From positions 1 through 64,000 of the forward strand of contig NZ_SRZY01000031.1 of NCBI RefSeq assembly GCF_006476045.1: a stretch of 64,000 bases of DNA, written 5' to 3'. The notes under the pieces are model-generated. The model was given only the letters and a program-made list of their open reading frames with translations. It had not been told where the DNA came from and made no database searches. This document shows positions 8,699 to 17,532 of this stretch, one piece after another; position 1 is the stretch's first letter; the number at the start of each line of letters is the position of its first letter. Source of the stretch: Sphingobacterium lumbrici (GTDB taxonomy: Bacteria; Bacteroidota; Bacteroidia; Sphingobacteriales; Sphingobacteriaceae). The translations under genes and the position numbers were made by a program.

Positions 8699-9919
8699 AT
8701 GTCAAAAATCGAAAATTATAAGCGATTAATTCGTCTTTTTTATAGCCAAAAACTAGACCAAGAGGAAATCAAATTGATTTATTCCCTGAAGGATGATCCG
8801 GAATTTAAATCAGCTTGGGAAGAAATCTGGCAGGAAGAGGAGTTAGACGATGAGTCCATTTCGAGGGAGATAGGCCCATTCGAGATGTACGAACGTATTG
8901 TTGATGACGAACGTGTTCGATTCACCCAGGGCAATGATATTCGTCTTATTCAATCCCAAAGGTATCCTTACACAATCGTGGGGGTAGCGGCCTCTTTACT
9001 TTTGTGTGCATTTGCGGCAATATGGTACTGGAGTTCTTATTCAGGCAATAATGTCAATAGTGTAAATGATGTCGCTTCGAACGCGAAGTCTTTAATTGTA
9101 CCGGGTAGAGATCGAGCTACCATCATTTTGGATGATGGCGAGAGGATCGATCTGGATCAATTACAAGAGGGAACAATTATCGAAACAGATGATTTTTCGA
9201 TTGTAAAGAATGCTGAAGGACATATCTCTTATCTTATTAAACCTTTACGAGAACATTCTTCTAAATTAGTCTATAATACCATCGTTACACCGAGAGGTGG
9301 AGGAGGGCAATTGGAATTGCCTGATGGTACGGTTGTGTGGCTGAATGCTTCAACTACATTACGTTATCCGATTTTTTTTAATGCCGACCAACGGCAGGTA
9401 GAGTTGAATGGAGAGGCTTACTTTGATGTTGCTAAACAAGAAATTGGAGGTAAGCAGGTTTCTTTTATTGTAAATACAGGAAAGCAGCGACTGGAAGTTT
9501 TAGGGACAAAATTCAATATCAATAATTACGGTGAATCTATTGTAACGACATTGATTGAAGGAAGAGTAAAATTGGATTATCCAAATACTAAAGTGTCGTC
9601 CAAAGTGCTTGTTCCTAGTGATCAAGTTGTATTTAGTGAGGTTGAGGAGCGGTGTAATCAATATCAAGTTGATCCATTTTATATTACAGCTTGGAAAAAT
9701 GGAAATTTCGCCTTTGATGATGCTTCTATCTATGAGATCATGGCAGATATAGGCCGGTGGTATAATGTAGATATCAAATACCATGGCGATTTTAAAGGTG
9801 TTCGTTTCTCGGGAGCTATTTCGCGCTATTCGGACATTGATAAATTATTAAAAACAATAGCTATAACAGGTGGATTCAATTTTGAATTGAAAGAAAGAGA
9901 GGTACATATTATGAAATAA
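8699..9919 (+). CDS. FecR-like anti-sigma factor (locus A)
   Basis: A 406-residue inner-membrane protein. The short N-terminal cytoplasmic segment (about 1-88) binds the ECF sigma. A single transmembrane helix follows at about 92-112 (IVGVAASLLLCAFAAIWYW). The periplasmic part contains the FecR domain (TPRGGGGQLELPDGTVVWLN at about 200-219; ELNGEAYFDVAK; LEVLGTKFNIN) and a C-terminal DUF4974-type domain (FAFDDASIYEIMADIGRWYN). In this family the periplasmic part contacts the STN domain of the cognate SusC when ligand is bound, which leads to sigma release. Gene order sigma, anti-sigma, SusC with STN supports this role. The end is followed by two imperfect direct repeats before SusC. Confidence 0.9.
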   Translation: MSKIENYKRLIRLFYSQKLDQEEIKLIYSLKDDPEFKSAWEEIWQEEELDDESISREIGPFEMYERIVDDERVRFTQGNDIRLIQSQRYPYTIVGVAASLLLCAFAAIWYWSSYSGNNVNSVNDVASNAKSLIVPGRDRATIILDDGERIDLDQLQEGTIIETDDFSIVKNAEGHISYLIKPLREHSSKLVYNTIVTPRGGGGQLELPDGTVVWLNASTTLRYPIFFNADQRQVELNGEAYFDVAKQEIGGKQVSFIVNTGKQRLEVLGTKFNINNYGESIVTTLIEGRVKLDYPNTKVSSKVLVPSDQVVFSEVEERCNQYQVDPFYITAWKNGNFAFDDASIYEIMADIGRWYNVDIKYHGDFKGVRFSGAISRYSDIDKLLKTIAITGGFNFELKEREVHIMK

Positions 9920-9950
9920 AATGATGAATAATGCTTAAAAAGATACAGGA

Positions 9951-10055
9951 GCGTTGTGAGCGCCCCTGAGATCTTCATCCAGAATGGAATCATCGAAAAG
10001 AATACATAGACTGATAGCGTTGTGAGCGCAATCAAGATCTTTTATCCACAATGGA
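9951..10055 (+). repeat. Two imperfect direct repeats in the leader before SusC
   Basis: Unit 1 (9951-9988) and unit 2 (10017-10055) both start with GCGTTGTGAGCGC, continue with an 'AAGATCTT/GAGATCTT' segment and end with ATCC(A)-x-AATGGA; the period is 66 bp. The first 13 bases can fold into a 5-bp hairpin with a GTG loop. The units occupy the spacer between the anti-sigma and SusC genes, so a role in mRNA processing, attenuation or protein binding is possible. No function is known to me. Confidence 0.6.
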
Positions 10056-10097
10056 TGTGTGATTGAAAATAAGTTTGTTAAAAATAAAACCAACCCA

Positions 10098-13000
10098 ATG
10101 CTAAGTTATGAAAAAAAACGGGATGTTTTGTGCATGAAAAAGTGGCACCCATCCTTTAAAATCCCAGTCGCTATGAAACTATCATTAGCAATCCCATTGT
10201 TATTGGCAACGAGTCTTCAGGCCTATGCTAATTCATTTGGACAAAATGTAACGTTGGAGAAGAAAAATGTAAAGCTTTCTGTCGTTTTGAAAGATATTCA
10301 AAGGCAAAGTAATTATAATATCTTCTATAACAAGAAATTGATCGACGATCAAAAAAGAATTGATGTAAATTATAAAAACACGCATTATAAGAAAGTGCTA
10401 TATGATATTCTCGGTGAATATAAATTGGATTTTCAACAGGTGGATAATAATATCCTCCTAAGTAGGCGAGTTCAATCTAATTCAGGTACTTTGGATACCG
10501 GTAGCGATATCCAAATAAGAGTAATAACCGGAATTGTGAAAAATCAAAACGGAGAGCCTTTAGCTAATGTGACCGTTGCGGAAAAGGAGACTAATAACAG
10601 GGTAATGACGCAGGCGGACGGTCGATTTGCAATTCAGGTTGCCGGGCAAGATGCGATATTACGTTTTTCCATCATTGGGTTTGGTACCAAGGAAGTTGCT
10701 GTTCGTAATCAGAATGATCTTCAGGTATCGTTAATGCCTGTTGTCAGCGATTTAGAAGAGGTTGTTGTTGTGGGGTTTGGTGCTCAACAGAAAGCAAAAA
10801 TTACAGGGGCAATATCCACGATAAAGATGGATGATGTTTTGGGCGACAGACCGGTAAGTACAACAGCATCGTTGTTGCAAGGTGTAGTACCGGGATTGCA
10901 AGTGAGTATTTCATCGGGGCAACCGGGAGCAGGTGCCAGTTTCAATATTAGAGGAGGAACAGGTTTTGGGACATCTCTGACCTCGGCTATGAATACGGCC
11001 GGCCCGTTAGTTTTGATTGACAATGCACCCTTAAATGGCCCGCTAAATCTGATAGATCCCAACGATATTGAGACGATTACGGTACTAAAAGATGCCGGTT
11101 CTGCAGCTATTTATGGTGCAAGATCTGCATTTGGTGTGGTTTTGATTACCACAAAGAAAGGGGCAAAAAACCAAAAAACACAGTTCAATTACAATAGTAA
11201 TACTGTATTTGCTACAGTGACCAATTTACCGGAAAAGGCTACACCGCTACAGACTGCTCAACATTATATTGATGGAGGGCGTACATCCTACTACGGTAAT
11301 CAGGATCTTAAGACGTGGATCGACTTGCTCAATGAGTTTGAAGCAGATCCTTCTAAGTACCCTGATGGATATACGATTGAAGATAATGTGTATTATAAAT
11401 TAGCGCCGAATAACGCTGTCCAAAATTTACTGGGGAATAATTCTACGATGTATATGCAGAATTTGTCAGTCAACGGAGGTACGGAGAAGACGAGTTATCG
11501 TTTTTCATTCGGGTCTACTAATGAAAAAGGAATTCTTGTTCCTGAAGCTAATCAAGACAGGTACAAGCGTTATACGTTGAAATCTATTGTTACAACAGAC
11601 ATTACCCCTTGGTTTACGACACAGGTCGATGCTAATTATTTTCATTCTCATACGACGACACCATCGTACGCAAATGCTTTTGGAGATGCTACAAATATAC
11701 CTTCTTTCCTAGAGACAGACATGATTCCGGGCTTGGAAGGCAATATTGCGTCAGCTAGGTATATGCTTATGAATACGGAACCGCGAACAAATCGATCGGG
11801 TGAGGTTCGATTGACCGGCCGTGCTATCTTAAGACCATTACCTAATTTAACTATTACAGGAGAATATACGTTTGACAATATCAAAAATCTTGTTACCAGT
11901 TATGATAAGATTGTCGCCGGACAATTGAATCCTTATATTCTTACGCCAGCTAGTTATGGAACGGGTAAGTTTTCGAAGAATAATAATTTTACCGATTATC
12001 AAACCATTAATATATTTGGATCTTATGGCATGAAACTGAATAAGCATAATGGTAATTTGATGCTTGGTTTTAATCAGGAACTCAGAAAATTTGAGTCCGT
12101 ACTTGTGTCAAAAGCTGATATGATCAATTCAGATATACCTGCAATCTCTACAGGTATAGGGGTTGTTGAAGCAGAAGATAATTATTCCGAATTTTCTACA
12201 CGTGGATTCTTTGGTAGATACAGTTATGACTATGATAGCAAGTACCTGGTAGAATTGAACGGTCGATACGATGGTTCATCCCGCTTTCCAACAGGACACA
12301 GATGGGGATTCTTCCCTTCGGCTTCTATTGGTTGGCGTATTACACAGGAGTCATTTATGGATTTCAGTAAGAACTGGCTGGATGAGTTTAAAGTAAAAGC
12401 TTCGTACGGTACAGTGGGGAATCAAAATATTGGCGAGTATAGCTTCTTCGCAGGAATGAATCCTACGCAACCGACTTGGTTGAATACAGGGGTGCCGGTT
12501 ACAACTGTGGGAGCTCCTGGCTTGATAAGTCCGGATTTTACATGGGAAACTGTTGTAACCAAAAATTTAGGATTTAATATTGCGCTTCTTAAGAACCGTT
12601 TAAGTAGCTCCGTTGATATTTATGAGCGTACGACAAAAGATATTTTGAGCGCTAATGATACACCACTTCCGTCAATCTTAGGAACAGGTGCCCCATTGGT
12701 GAATGCGGCATCTCTGAGGACAAATGGATTTGAAGTTGATTTAAACTGGAAGGATAAAGTGGGGAATGTCAGTTATTATCTTGGTGCAAATCTCTACAAT
12801 TATAAATCCATAGTGACCAAGATATTCAATCCGAATAATCTTATTACCCAACTTTATGTAGGTAAAAACATGGGGGAGATTTGGGGATATACCACGGATC
12901 GCTTTTTTACTGTAGATGATTTCGAAGAGGGAACGTTGAATGCGTCTTTGAAAAATGGAACGTTGAAGCCTGAACTTCCTAAATTACCAGGTCAAACGCC

Positions 13001-13619
13001 AAATCCAGGAGACCTCATGTATGTGGATAGAGATGGTAATGGTATTATTAATACAGGTTCTAATACCTTGGAGGATACGGGAGATAGGACAATCATTGGT
13101 GATAATATCCCTAAATACCAATTCGGATTTAGAGGAGGGGCCTCTTATAAGAATTTTGATTTTTCATTTGTGATGGCAGGTGTTGGTAAGCAGGACCAAT
13201 GGAGAGCTAACCAATTGACTTTTCCTAATTTTTGGCAAACTTATGGTGCATTATATAGTCATCAGTTAGATTACTGGACAGCTGAAAATACCGATGCGTA
13301 CTACGGACGCATATATGCGGATGCTGCCGGGGGAACAGCACAAGCAAACAATCAGGTTGTGCAAACCCGTTTCCTATTAAATGGAGCTTATTTAAGGGTG
13401 CAGAATCTGACGTTGAGATATCGGCTAGCTGACCATGCGGCAAAGAAGCTGTTTATTAATAAGCTATCAATTAGTTGCAGTGTTGAAAATCCGTTCACAT
13501 TCGACAATCTACCTAAAGGAATGTTTTCTGACATAGCCAGTATTGGTGGTACAGCCGGTGGTGGTATGGGCTACCCCTTTATGAGGAAGTGGTCACTAGG
13601 ATTAAATCTCACTCTTTAA
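10098..13619 (+). CDS. SusC-like TonB-dependent outer-membrane transporter with STN domain (locus A)
   Basis: A TonB-dependent importer for oligosaccharides. The order is: signal region (MKLSLAIPLLLATSLQAYA), STN domain (about residues 50-105, VKLSVVLKDIQRQSNYNIFY), CarboxypepD_reg-like domain (GIVKNQNGEPLANVTV onward), TonB-box-like EEVVVVGFG, plug (VLKDAGSAAIYGARSAFGVV) and a 22-strand barrel ending in LGLNLTL with a terminal aromatic-poor strand. About 1173 residues is usual for SusC with STN. I chose the ATG at 10098; ATGs at 10134 (MKKWHPSFK) and just before the hydrophobic core are alternatives. The longest frame begins at a GTG (10059) inside the repeat unit, which is unlikely. It pairs with the SusD lipoprotein 54 bp downstream, and the STN domain links it to the FecR gene upstream. 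Confidence 0.92.
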   Translation: MLSYEKKRDVLCMKKWHPSFKIPVAMKLSLAIPLLLATSLQAYANSFGQNVTLEKKNVKLSVVLKDIQRQSNYNIFYNKKLIDDQKRIDVNYKNTHYKKVLYDILGEYKLDFQQVDNNILLSRRVQSNSGTLDTGSDIQIRVITGIVKNQNGEPLANVTVAEKETNNRVMTQADGRFAIQVAGQDAILRFSIIGFGTKEVAVRNQNDLQVSLMPVVSDLEEVVVVGFGAQQKAKITGAISTIKMDDVLGDRPVSTTASLLQGVVPGLQVSISSGQPGAGASFNIRGGTGFGTSLTSAMNTAGPLVLIDNAPLNGPLNLIDPNDIETITVLKDAGSAAIYGARSAFGVVLITTKKGAKNQKTQFNYNSNTVFATVTNLPEKATPLQTAQHYIDGGRTSYYGNQDLKTWIDLLNEFEADPSKYPDGYTIEDNVYYKLAPNNAVQNLLGNNSTMYMQNLSVNGGTEKTSYRFSFGSTNEKGILVPEANQDRYKRYTLKSIVTTDITPWFTTQVDANYFHSHTTTPSYANAFGDATNIPSFLETDMIPGLEGNIASARYMLMNTEPRTNRSGEVRLTGRAILRPLPNLTITGEYTFDNIKNLVTSYDKIVAGQLNPYILTPASYGTGKFSKNNNFTDYQTINIFGSYGMKLNKHNGNLMLGFNQELRKFESVLVSKADMINSDIPAISTGIGVVEAEDNYSEFSTRGFFGRYSYDYDSKYLVELNGRYDGSSRFPTGHRWGFFPSASIGWRITQESFMDFSKNWLDEFKVKASYGTVGNQNIGEYSFFAGMNPTQPTWLNTGVPVTTVGAPGLISPDFTWETVVTKNLGFNIALLKNRLSSSVDIYERTTKDILSANDTPLPSILGTGAPLVNAASLRTNGFEVDLNWKDKVGNVSYYLGANLYNYKSIVTKIFNPNNLITQLYVGKNMGEIWGYTTDRFFTVDDFEEGTLNASLKNGTLKPELPKLPGQTPNPGDLMYVDRDGNGIINTGSNTLEDTGDRTIIGDNIPKYQFGFRGGASYKNFDFSFVMAGVGKQDQWRANQLTFPNFWQTYGALYSHQLDYWTAENTDAYYGRIYADAAGGTAQANNQVVQTRFLLNGAYLRVQNLTLRYRLADHAAKKLFINKLSISCSVENPFTFDNLPKGMFSDIASIGGTAGGGMGYPFMRKWSLGLNLTL

Positions 13620-13673
13620 TAGATTAGAACGCATTTTATCAAGTAAAAGTGTTGTAACTAAAAAAAATATACA

Positions 13674-15599
13674 ATGAAACTATATATAGCAATTCTATCT
13701 GCATTTACAATCTGTTTATCAGCTTGTAATGATGATTTTTTAGACCGTAAGCCAGTCGATCAACTTACTGATGCGACAGCATTTATCACTTACGAAAATT
13801 TTAAGACCTATAGTTGGGGGCTTTATGATTATTTTGGCGGCTATGGTGGAGGTACTGTACAGTATCCGCCATATTTCACCAGTCAAGAATATAATTCTGA
13901 CAACTTCTCCCAAACTATTACAAACGGGCAATCCAATTATGCTACAGGAAATAAGGTAATAACAGCAGCTGCAGGAGGAAACTCAAGCATGTTGGTGATT
14001 TCCGGCTGGAATTTTGGTTATGTACGTCGTGTTAACGTGATGTTGGAACATGTCGATAATTCTGGTATGGACGAAAAAGATAAAGAGCATTGGCGTAGTG
14101 TAGGGTTGTTTTTCCGTGCGTTACGTTATTACGATTTGATTGCAGCATTTGGTAATGTTCCATGGATAGAGCGTACGCTTAATATCAACGATACCACAGC
14201 ATTATTCGCAGAGCAGACTGACCGAACTGTGGTGGCCAATAATATACTGCGTGATTTAGAATGGGCCGAAAGCCATATCAAACCAGCGGGTGATGGCGTA
14301 AATACAGTCAATGTGCATGTGGTTCGAGCCTTATTATCGAGATTTGGCTTATTTGAAGGAACCTGGAGAAAATATCACAATTTGCCGGATGCAAATAAAT
14401 TTCTGACAGCCAGTGTTACTTATTCTCAAAAGTTATTAGCGAGTTTCCCTGCTATTATGCCTAACTACGATGATGTATACAATAGTGAGGACTTAGTGGG
14501 TAAGCCGGGGATTATTTTATGTAAGCAATATGTAGCTAATACAAACATTAATAATAATAACGCTAGTATCAATCCGGCGATAACACGTTTCACAGCTAGT
14601 ACAAACTGGCCTGCCGGTGTACCAAAAGGAGCTGTTGAAAGTTTCTTATGTACAGATGGTAAGCCTATTTCAACAAGTGCAGTTTATGAAGGAGATGAGA
14701 CCATGTATGACGCGTTCAAGAATAGGGACAGGAGGTTATACCTGAATATCATTCCTCCTTATCGTGTAAGAATCAAGAATCCTGCTCAAATTAACGCTCC
14801 GGGTGCTTCTGACGGACTGTGGGAAAAGGATGTGAATCCGGATTTTGGATATTACATAGACCTGATGAAGGCTCTTCCGGGGAATGTCAACAAAACACTT
14901 CCGGTATTCGCGCAATCAAGAGATATGAAATCAGGTAATGTCATACCTAATGTTCCTCACTTTTCGGCTTTTAACAGAAGCTTGAGTAATTGGTATGTTG
15001 CGCCCCAACAGAATGTTGCAGTCCCACAGATGGTTAGTCAGTTAGGGTACTATTTTTGGAAGTTTTATAACAGACATCCTCAAGATGTAGCTACTAACAA
15101 TACACAGGATTGCCCATTATTCCGCATAGAAGAAGTTATGCTGAATTATGCGGAAGCATCTTATGAGCTAGGGACTTTTAATCAAAGTGTGGCTGACCAG
15201 ACTATTAATAAGTTACGGGTACGGGCAAATGTTGCTGCTATGGTGGTGGCAAATATCAATGCTGGTTTTGACACTCAGCGTGATCAGACTGTTGATCCTG
15301 TGCTTTGGGAAATCAGGAGAGAAAGAAGGGTAGAATTATTTGGTGATGGTTTTAGGTTTAATGATCTAAAAAGATGGAAAAAAGGAACCTATTTCAATCA
15401 ATATGCTTTAGGTGTTAAAATTGATAAGGCCGATTACGGAAATGTTGCTGGTATAGAGATTGATGGAGGAGGAACAGTCGGCTATGTGAAGTATTTTAAT
15501 GCTACAAATGGTTGGTTAGACAGATATTATTTAGAACCGGTTCCGGTACAAGAAAGAGTAATCAATCCTAAACTGAAACAAAATCCAGATTGGGAATAA
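13674..15599 (+). CDS. SusD/RagB-like surface glycan-binding lipoprotein (locus A)
   Basis: A 641-residue lipoprotein with lipobox LSAC (Cys at about residue 18) followed by NDDFLDRKPVDQLTD, the standard SusD start. TPR-like helical scaffold follows (MLEHVDNSGMDEKDKEHWRS, FFRALRYYDLIAAFGNVPWI). The C-terminal part has the classical WEIRRERRVELFGDGFRFND and LKRWKKG signatures and ends near VINPKLKQNPDW. It sits as a lid on the SusC barrel encoded immediately upstream and helps capture the glycan. The SusC-SusD spacing of 54 bp indicates one transcript. A strong terminator-like hairpin follows the stop codon, so downstream sulfatase expression may be lower than that of SusC/D. Confidence 0.93.
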   Translation: MKLYIAILSAFTICLSACNDDFLDRKPVDQLTDATAFITYENFKTYSWGLYDYFGGYGGGTVQYPPYFTSQEYNSDNFSQTITNGQSNYATGNKVITAAAGGNSSMLVISGWNFGYVRRVNVMLEHVDNSGMDEKDKEHWRSVGLFFRALRYYDLIAAFGNVPWIERTLNINDTTALFAEQTDRTVVANNILRDLEWAESHIKPAGDGVNTVNVHVVRALLSRFGLFEGTWRKYHNLPDANKFLTASVTYSQKLLASFPAIMPNYDDVYNSEDLVGKPGIILCKQYVANTNINNNNASINPAITRFTASTNWPAGVPKGAVESFLCTDGKPISTSAVYEGDETMYDAFKNRDRRLYLNIIPPYRVRIKNPAQINAPGASDGLWEKDVNPDFGYYIDLMKALPGNVNKTLPVFAQSRDMKSGNVIPNVPHFSAFNRSLSNWYVAPQQNVAVPQMVSQLGYYFWKFYNRHPQDVATNNTQDCPLFRIEEVMLNYAEASYELGTFNQSVADQTINKLRVRANVAAMVVANINAGFDTQRDQTVDPVLWEIRRERRVELFGDGFRFNDLKRWKKGTYFNQYALGVKIDKADYGNVAGIEIDGGGTVGYVKYFNATNGWLDRYYLEPVPVQERVINPKLKQNPDWE

Positions 15600-15605
15600 A
15601 AAAAG

Positions 15606-15660
15606 AAAAAATGGCCTGTTGGATTGGTGTTTGTACCGTCAAACAGGTCATTTTTTTATA
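15606..15660 (+). terminator. Terminator/attenuator hairpin between SusD and the first sulfatase
   Basis: The arms 15606-15620 and 15642-15656 form a 15-bp stem with one G-U pair (core GGCCTGTT / AACAGGTC) and a 21-base loop. The 3' arm runs into seven T's at 15651-15657, and the 5' arm starts with a matching A tract, so it could stop transcription in both directions. It ends about 20 bp before the sulfatase ATG. Confidence 0.75.
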
Positions 15661-15679
15661 CTACAAAGTAGCAATTAGA

Positions 15680-17140
15680 ATGTTCAGACAATTTTATTTA
15701 TGTGGCCTAATCGGCCTGCTAATGTATGGAGGCTCTTTATGGGCACAGAAGGCTAACAAGCCCAATTTTATTATTATATTGATGGATGATATGGGTTATG
15801 GCGATCCCGAATGTTATTCGGGCATTGAATATAAGACTCCCAATATCAATAAATTGGCAGCAGAAGGCATGCGTTTTACCAATTTTTACGCGGCACAGGC
15901 TACCTGTAGTGCTTCCCGTGCGGCTTTGCTCACGGGTAGTTATCCCAATAGGGTTGGAATTCATGGGGCACTATTTCCATGGGCAGAGATTGCGTTAAAT
16001 CCCGAAGAGGCAACGATCGCCTCTACCTTAAAGCAGGTAGGGTATAAGACCGCAATGGTAGGTAAGTGGCATTTGGGAGCCAAAGCACCACACTTACCAT
16101 TAAGTTACGGTTTTGATTCCTATTTCGGTCTGCCCTATTCTAACGATATGTGGCCTGTAGACTATGATGGTACACCGGCAACAGATCCTAAAAAGCCACA
16201 GAGTAAGTATCCCCCTTTGCCGTTGATCGAAGGGAATGAGCCGATACGTTACATCGAAACGTTAGCACATCAGGGAGAACTGACCGGGCTGTATACCGAG
16301 AGAGCCATTCAGTTTATTGAGCAAAATAAGAAAGCACCCTTCTTTTTATATTTGGCTCAACCGATGGTCCACGTGCCGATATATGCTTCACCAAAGTTCT
16401 TGGGGAAGAGCGGTAAAGGACTGTTTGCAGATGTTATGATGGAAGTGGACTGGTCTATAGGAGAAATCATGAAAGCGTTAAAGAAAAACGGTCTGGAAAA
16501 GAATACCGTGGTTGTGTTTACATCGGATAACGGACCTTGGTTAACTTTTGGCGAACATGCCGGTAATACGGGGGGATTGCGTGAGGGTAAAGGTTCGACC
16601 TGGGAAGGAGGACAGCGAGTGCCAAGTATTATCAGGTGGAAAGGAACCATTCCTGCAGGGACGGTATGCAACAACCTTTCTTCGACTATTGATCTATTGC
16701 CGACCATAGCTAAGCTTTCAGGAGCCCCTTTGCCCAAAGAAAAAATAGATGGTGTTGATATTACGCCCTTATTATTCATGGAACCAAATGCCAATCCACG
16801 AGACGAATTTGTGTATTATTATGGTGTCAATAATCTCGAAGCGATCCGAAAGGGTAAGTGGAAACTGGTATTCCCGCACCGTGGACAGACTTACAAAACG
16901 TACACACATGGCAAAGATGGCCAACGGGGTGGTTATGCTGATGTACCGGTCCCTTTAGCCCTTTACAATCTATCCACAGATCCGGGCGAAACCCAAGATG
17001 TAAAGGAATCGTTTCCAGAAGTAGTAGAACAGCTTACTCAAGCAGCGAATCGTTACAGGGAGACCTTAGGTGATGACCTTACCAAATCGCCGGGAACAGA
17101 AAGGAGAAAGGCAGCTGTTGTAAATAAAGAATCTAAATAG
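15680..17140 (+). CDS. S1-family (formylglycine) sulfatase, secreted
   Basis: A 486-residue protein. The signal peptide (FYLCGLIGLLMYGGSLWAQ) sits right after the ATG at 15680. The open frame continues upstream to 15590, but that part overlaps the SusD end and the hairpin at 15606-15660, so I reject the longer start. The N-terminal metal site reads IIILMDDMGYGD. The sulfatase signature CSASRAALLTG gives C76 as the residue converted to formylglycine, of the Cys-type that needs an anaerobic SME or FGE maturase. GKWHLG and FTSDNGPW are further family motifs. It removes sulfate from a glycan in the periplasm or at the surface; the preferred position cannot be read from sequence. No maturase is encoded in this window. 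Confidence 0.9.
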   Translation: MFRQFYLCGLIGLLMYGGSLWAQKANKPNFIIILMDDMGYGDPECYSGIEYKTPNINKLAAEGMRFTNFYAAQATCSASRAALLTGSYPNRVGIHGALFPWAEIALNPEEATIASTLKQVGYKTAMVGKWHLGAKAPHLPLSYGFDSYFGLPYSNDMWPVDYDGTPATDPKKPQSKYPPLPLIEGNEPIRYIETLAHQGELTGLYTERAIQFIEQNKKAPFFLYLAQPMVHVPIYASPKFLGKSGKGLFADVMMEVDWSIGEIMKALKKNGLEKNTVVVFTSDNGPWLTFGEHAGNTGGLREGKGSTWEGGQRVPSIIRWKGTIPAGTVCNNLSSTIDLLPTIAKLSGAPLPKEKIDGVDITPLLFMEPNANPRDEFVYYYGVNNLEAIRKGKWKLVFPHRGQTYKTYTHGKDGQRGGYADVPVPLALYNLSTDPGETQDVKESFPEVVEQLTQAANRYRETLGDDLTKSPGTERRKAAVVNKESK

Positions 17141-17193
17141 ATGAATTGAAAAGCCATAAGTCTATAGCCTTTAGGCTAGATCATTTATTGTAT

Positions 17194-17230
17194 AAAAAGC
17201 CACTTTGGAATAGACAGAAGTGGCTTTTTT
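17194..17230 (+). terminator. Rho-independent terminator after the first sulfatase
   Basis: AAGCCACTT and AAGTGGCTT (about 17197-17205 and 17218-17226) form a short stem with a 12-base loop, followed by TTTTTT at 17225-17230. It lies 54 bp after the sulfatase stop. A weaker palindrome TAGCC-TTTA-GGCTA lies just upstream at about 17164-17177. Confidence 0.75.
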
Positions 17231-17532
17231 AAGCAATCATCAAAATAGTCAATATAGTGTCAGTATTGGTAGATTTTGAGGAGGTTTGGTCGAGGATAGG
17301 TGGCTAATTTGGAGTTATGAACTAAAGTAGTGATAGCCTAGAAGAACGCTTGGATTAATGATGCCTAATTATTCTTTGTACGTAACCAAATGGTAATAGA
17401 AACCATAATTTAATTCAGTCTAAAATATATCAGTGCCAGTTATTTACAAATTAAAACTAATACAATGAATAAAATTCAATAGTAAAAGTTTCCTTAGGCT
17501 TAGGGAGATCTAATAAAAAAAAGTATAAGAAT
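17231..17532 (+). other. Intergenic stretch between the two sulfatases
   Basis: About 300 bp of AT-rich sequence with stops in all frames I followed. I see no repeat, no RNA gene and no convincing -33/-7 promoter pair. Because a terminator precedes it, the second sulfatase probably has its own promoter somewhere here. Confidence 0.4.

Noticed and set aside
9951..10055. CRISPR-like array
   Set aside because: Only two imperfect units with a 28-base spacer; no further copies and no cas genes in the window.
15590..15679. Upstream extension of the sulfatase reading frame (TTG start)
   Set aside because: It overlaps the SusD stop codon and the terminator hairpin, and a complete signal peptide follows directly after the ATG at 15680.
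16357..16794. 145-codon minus-strand open frame inside the first sulfatase
   Set aside because: It is the antisense shadow of a clearly conserved sulfatase region and has no recognisable domain or start context.
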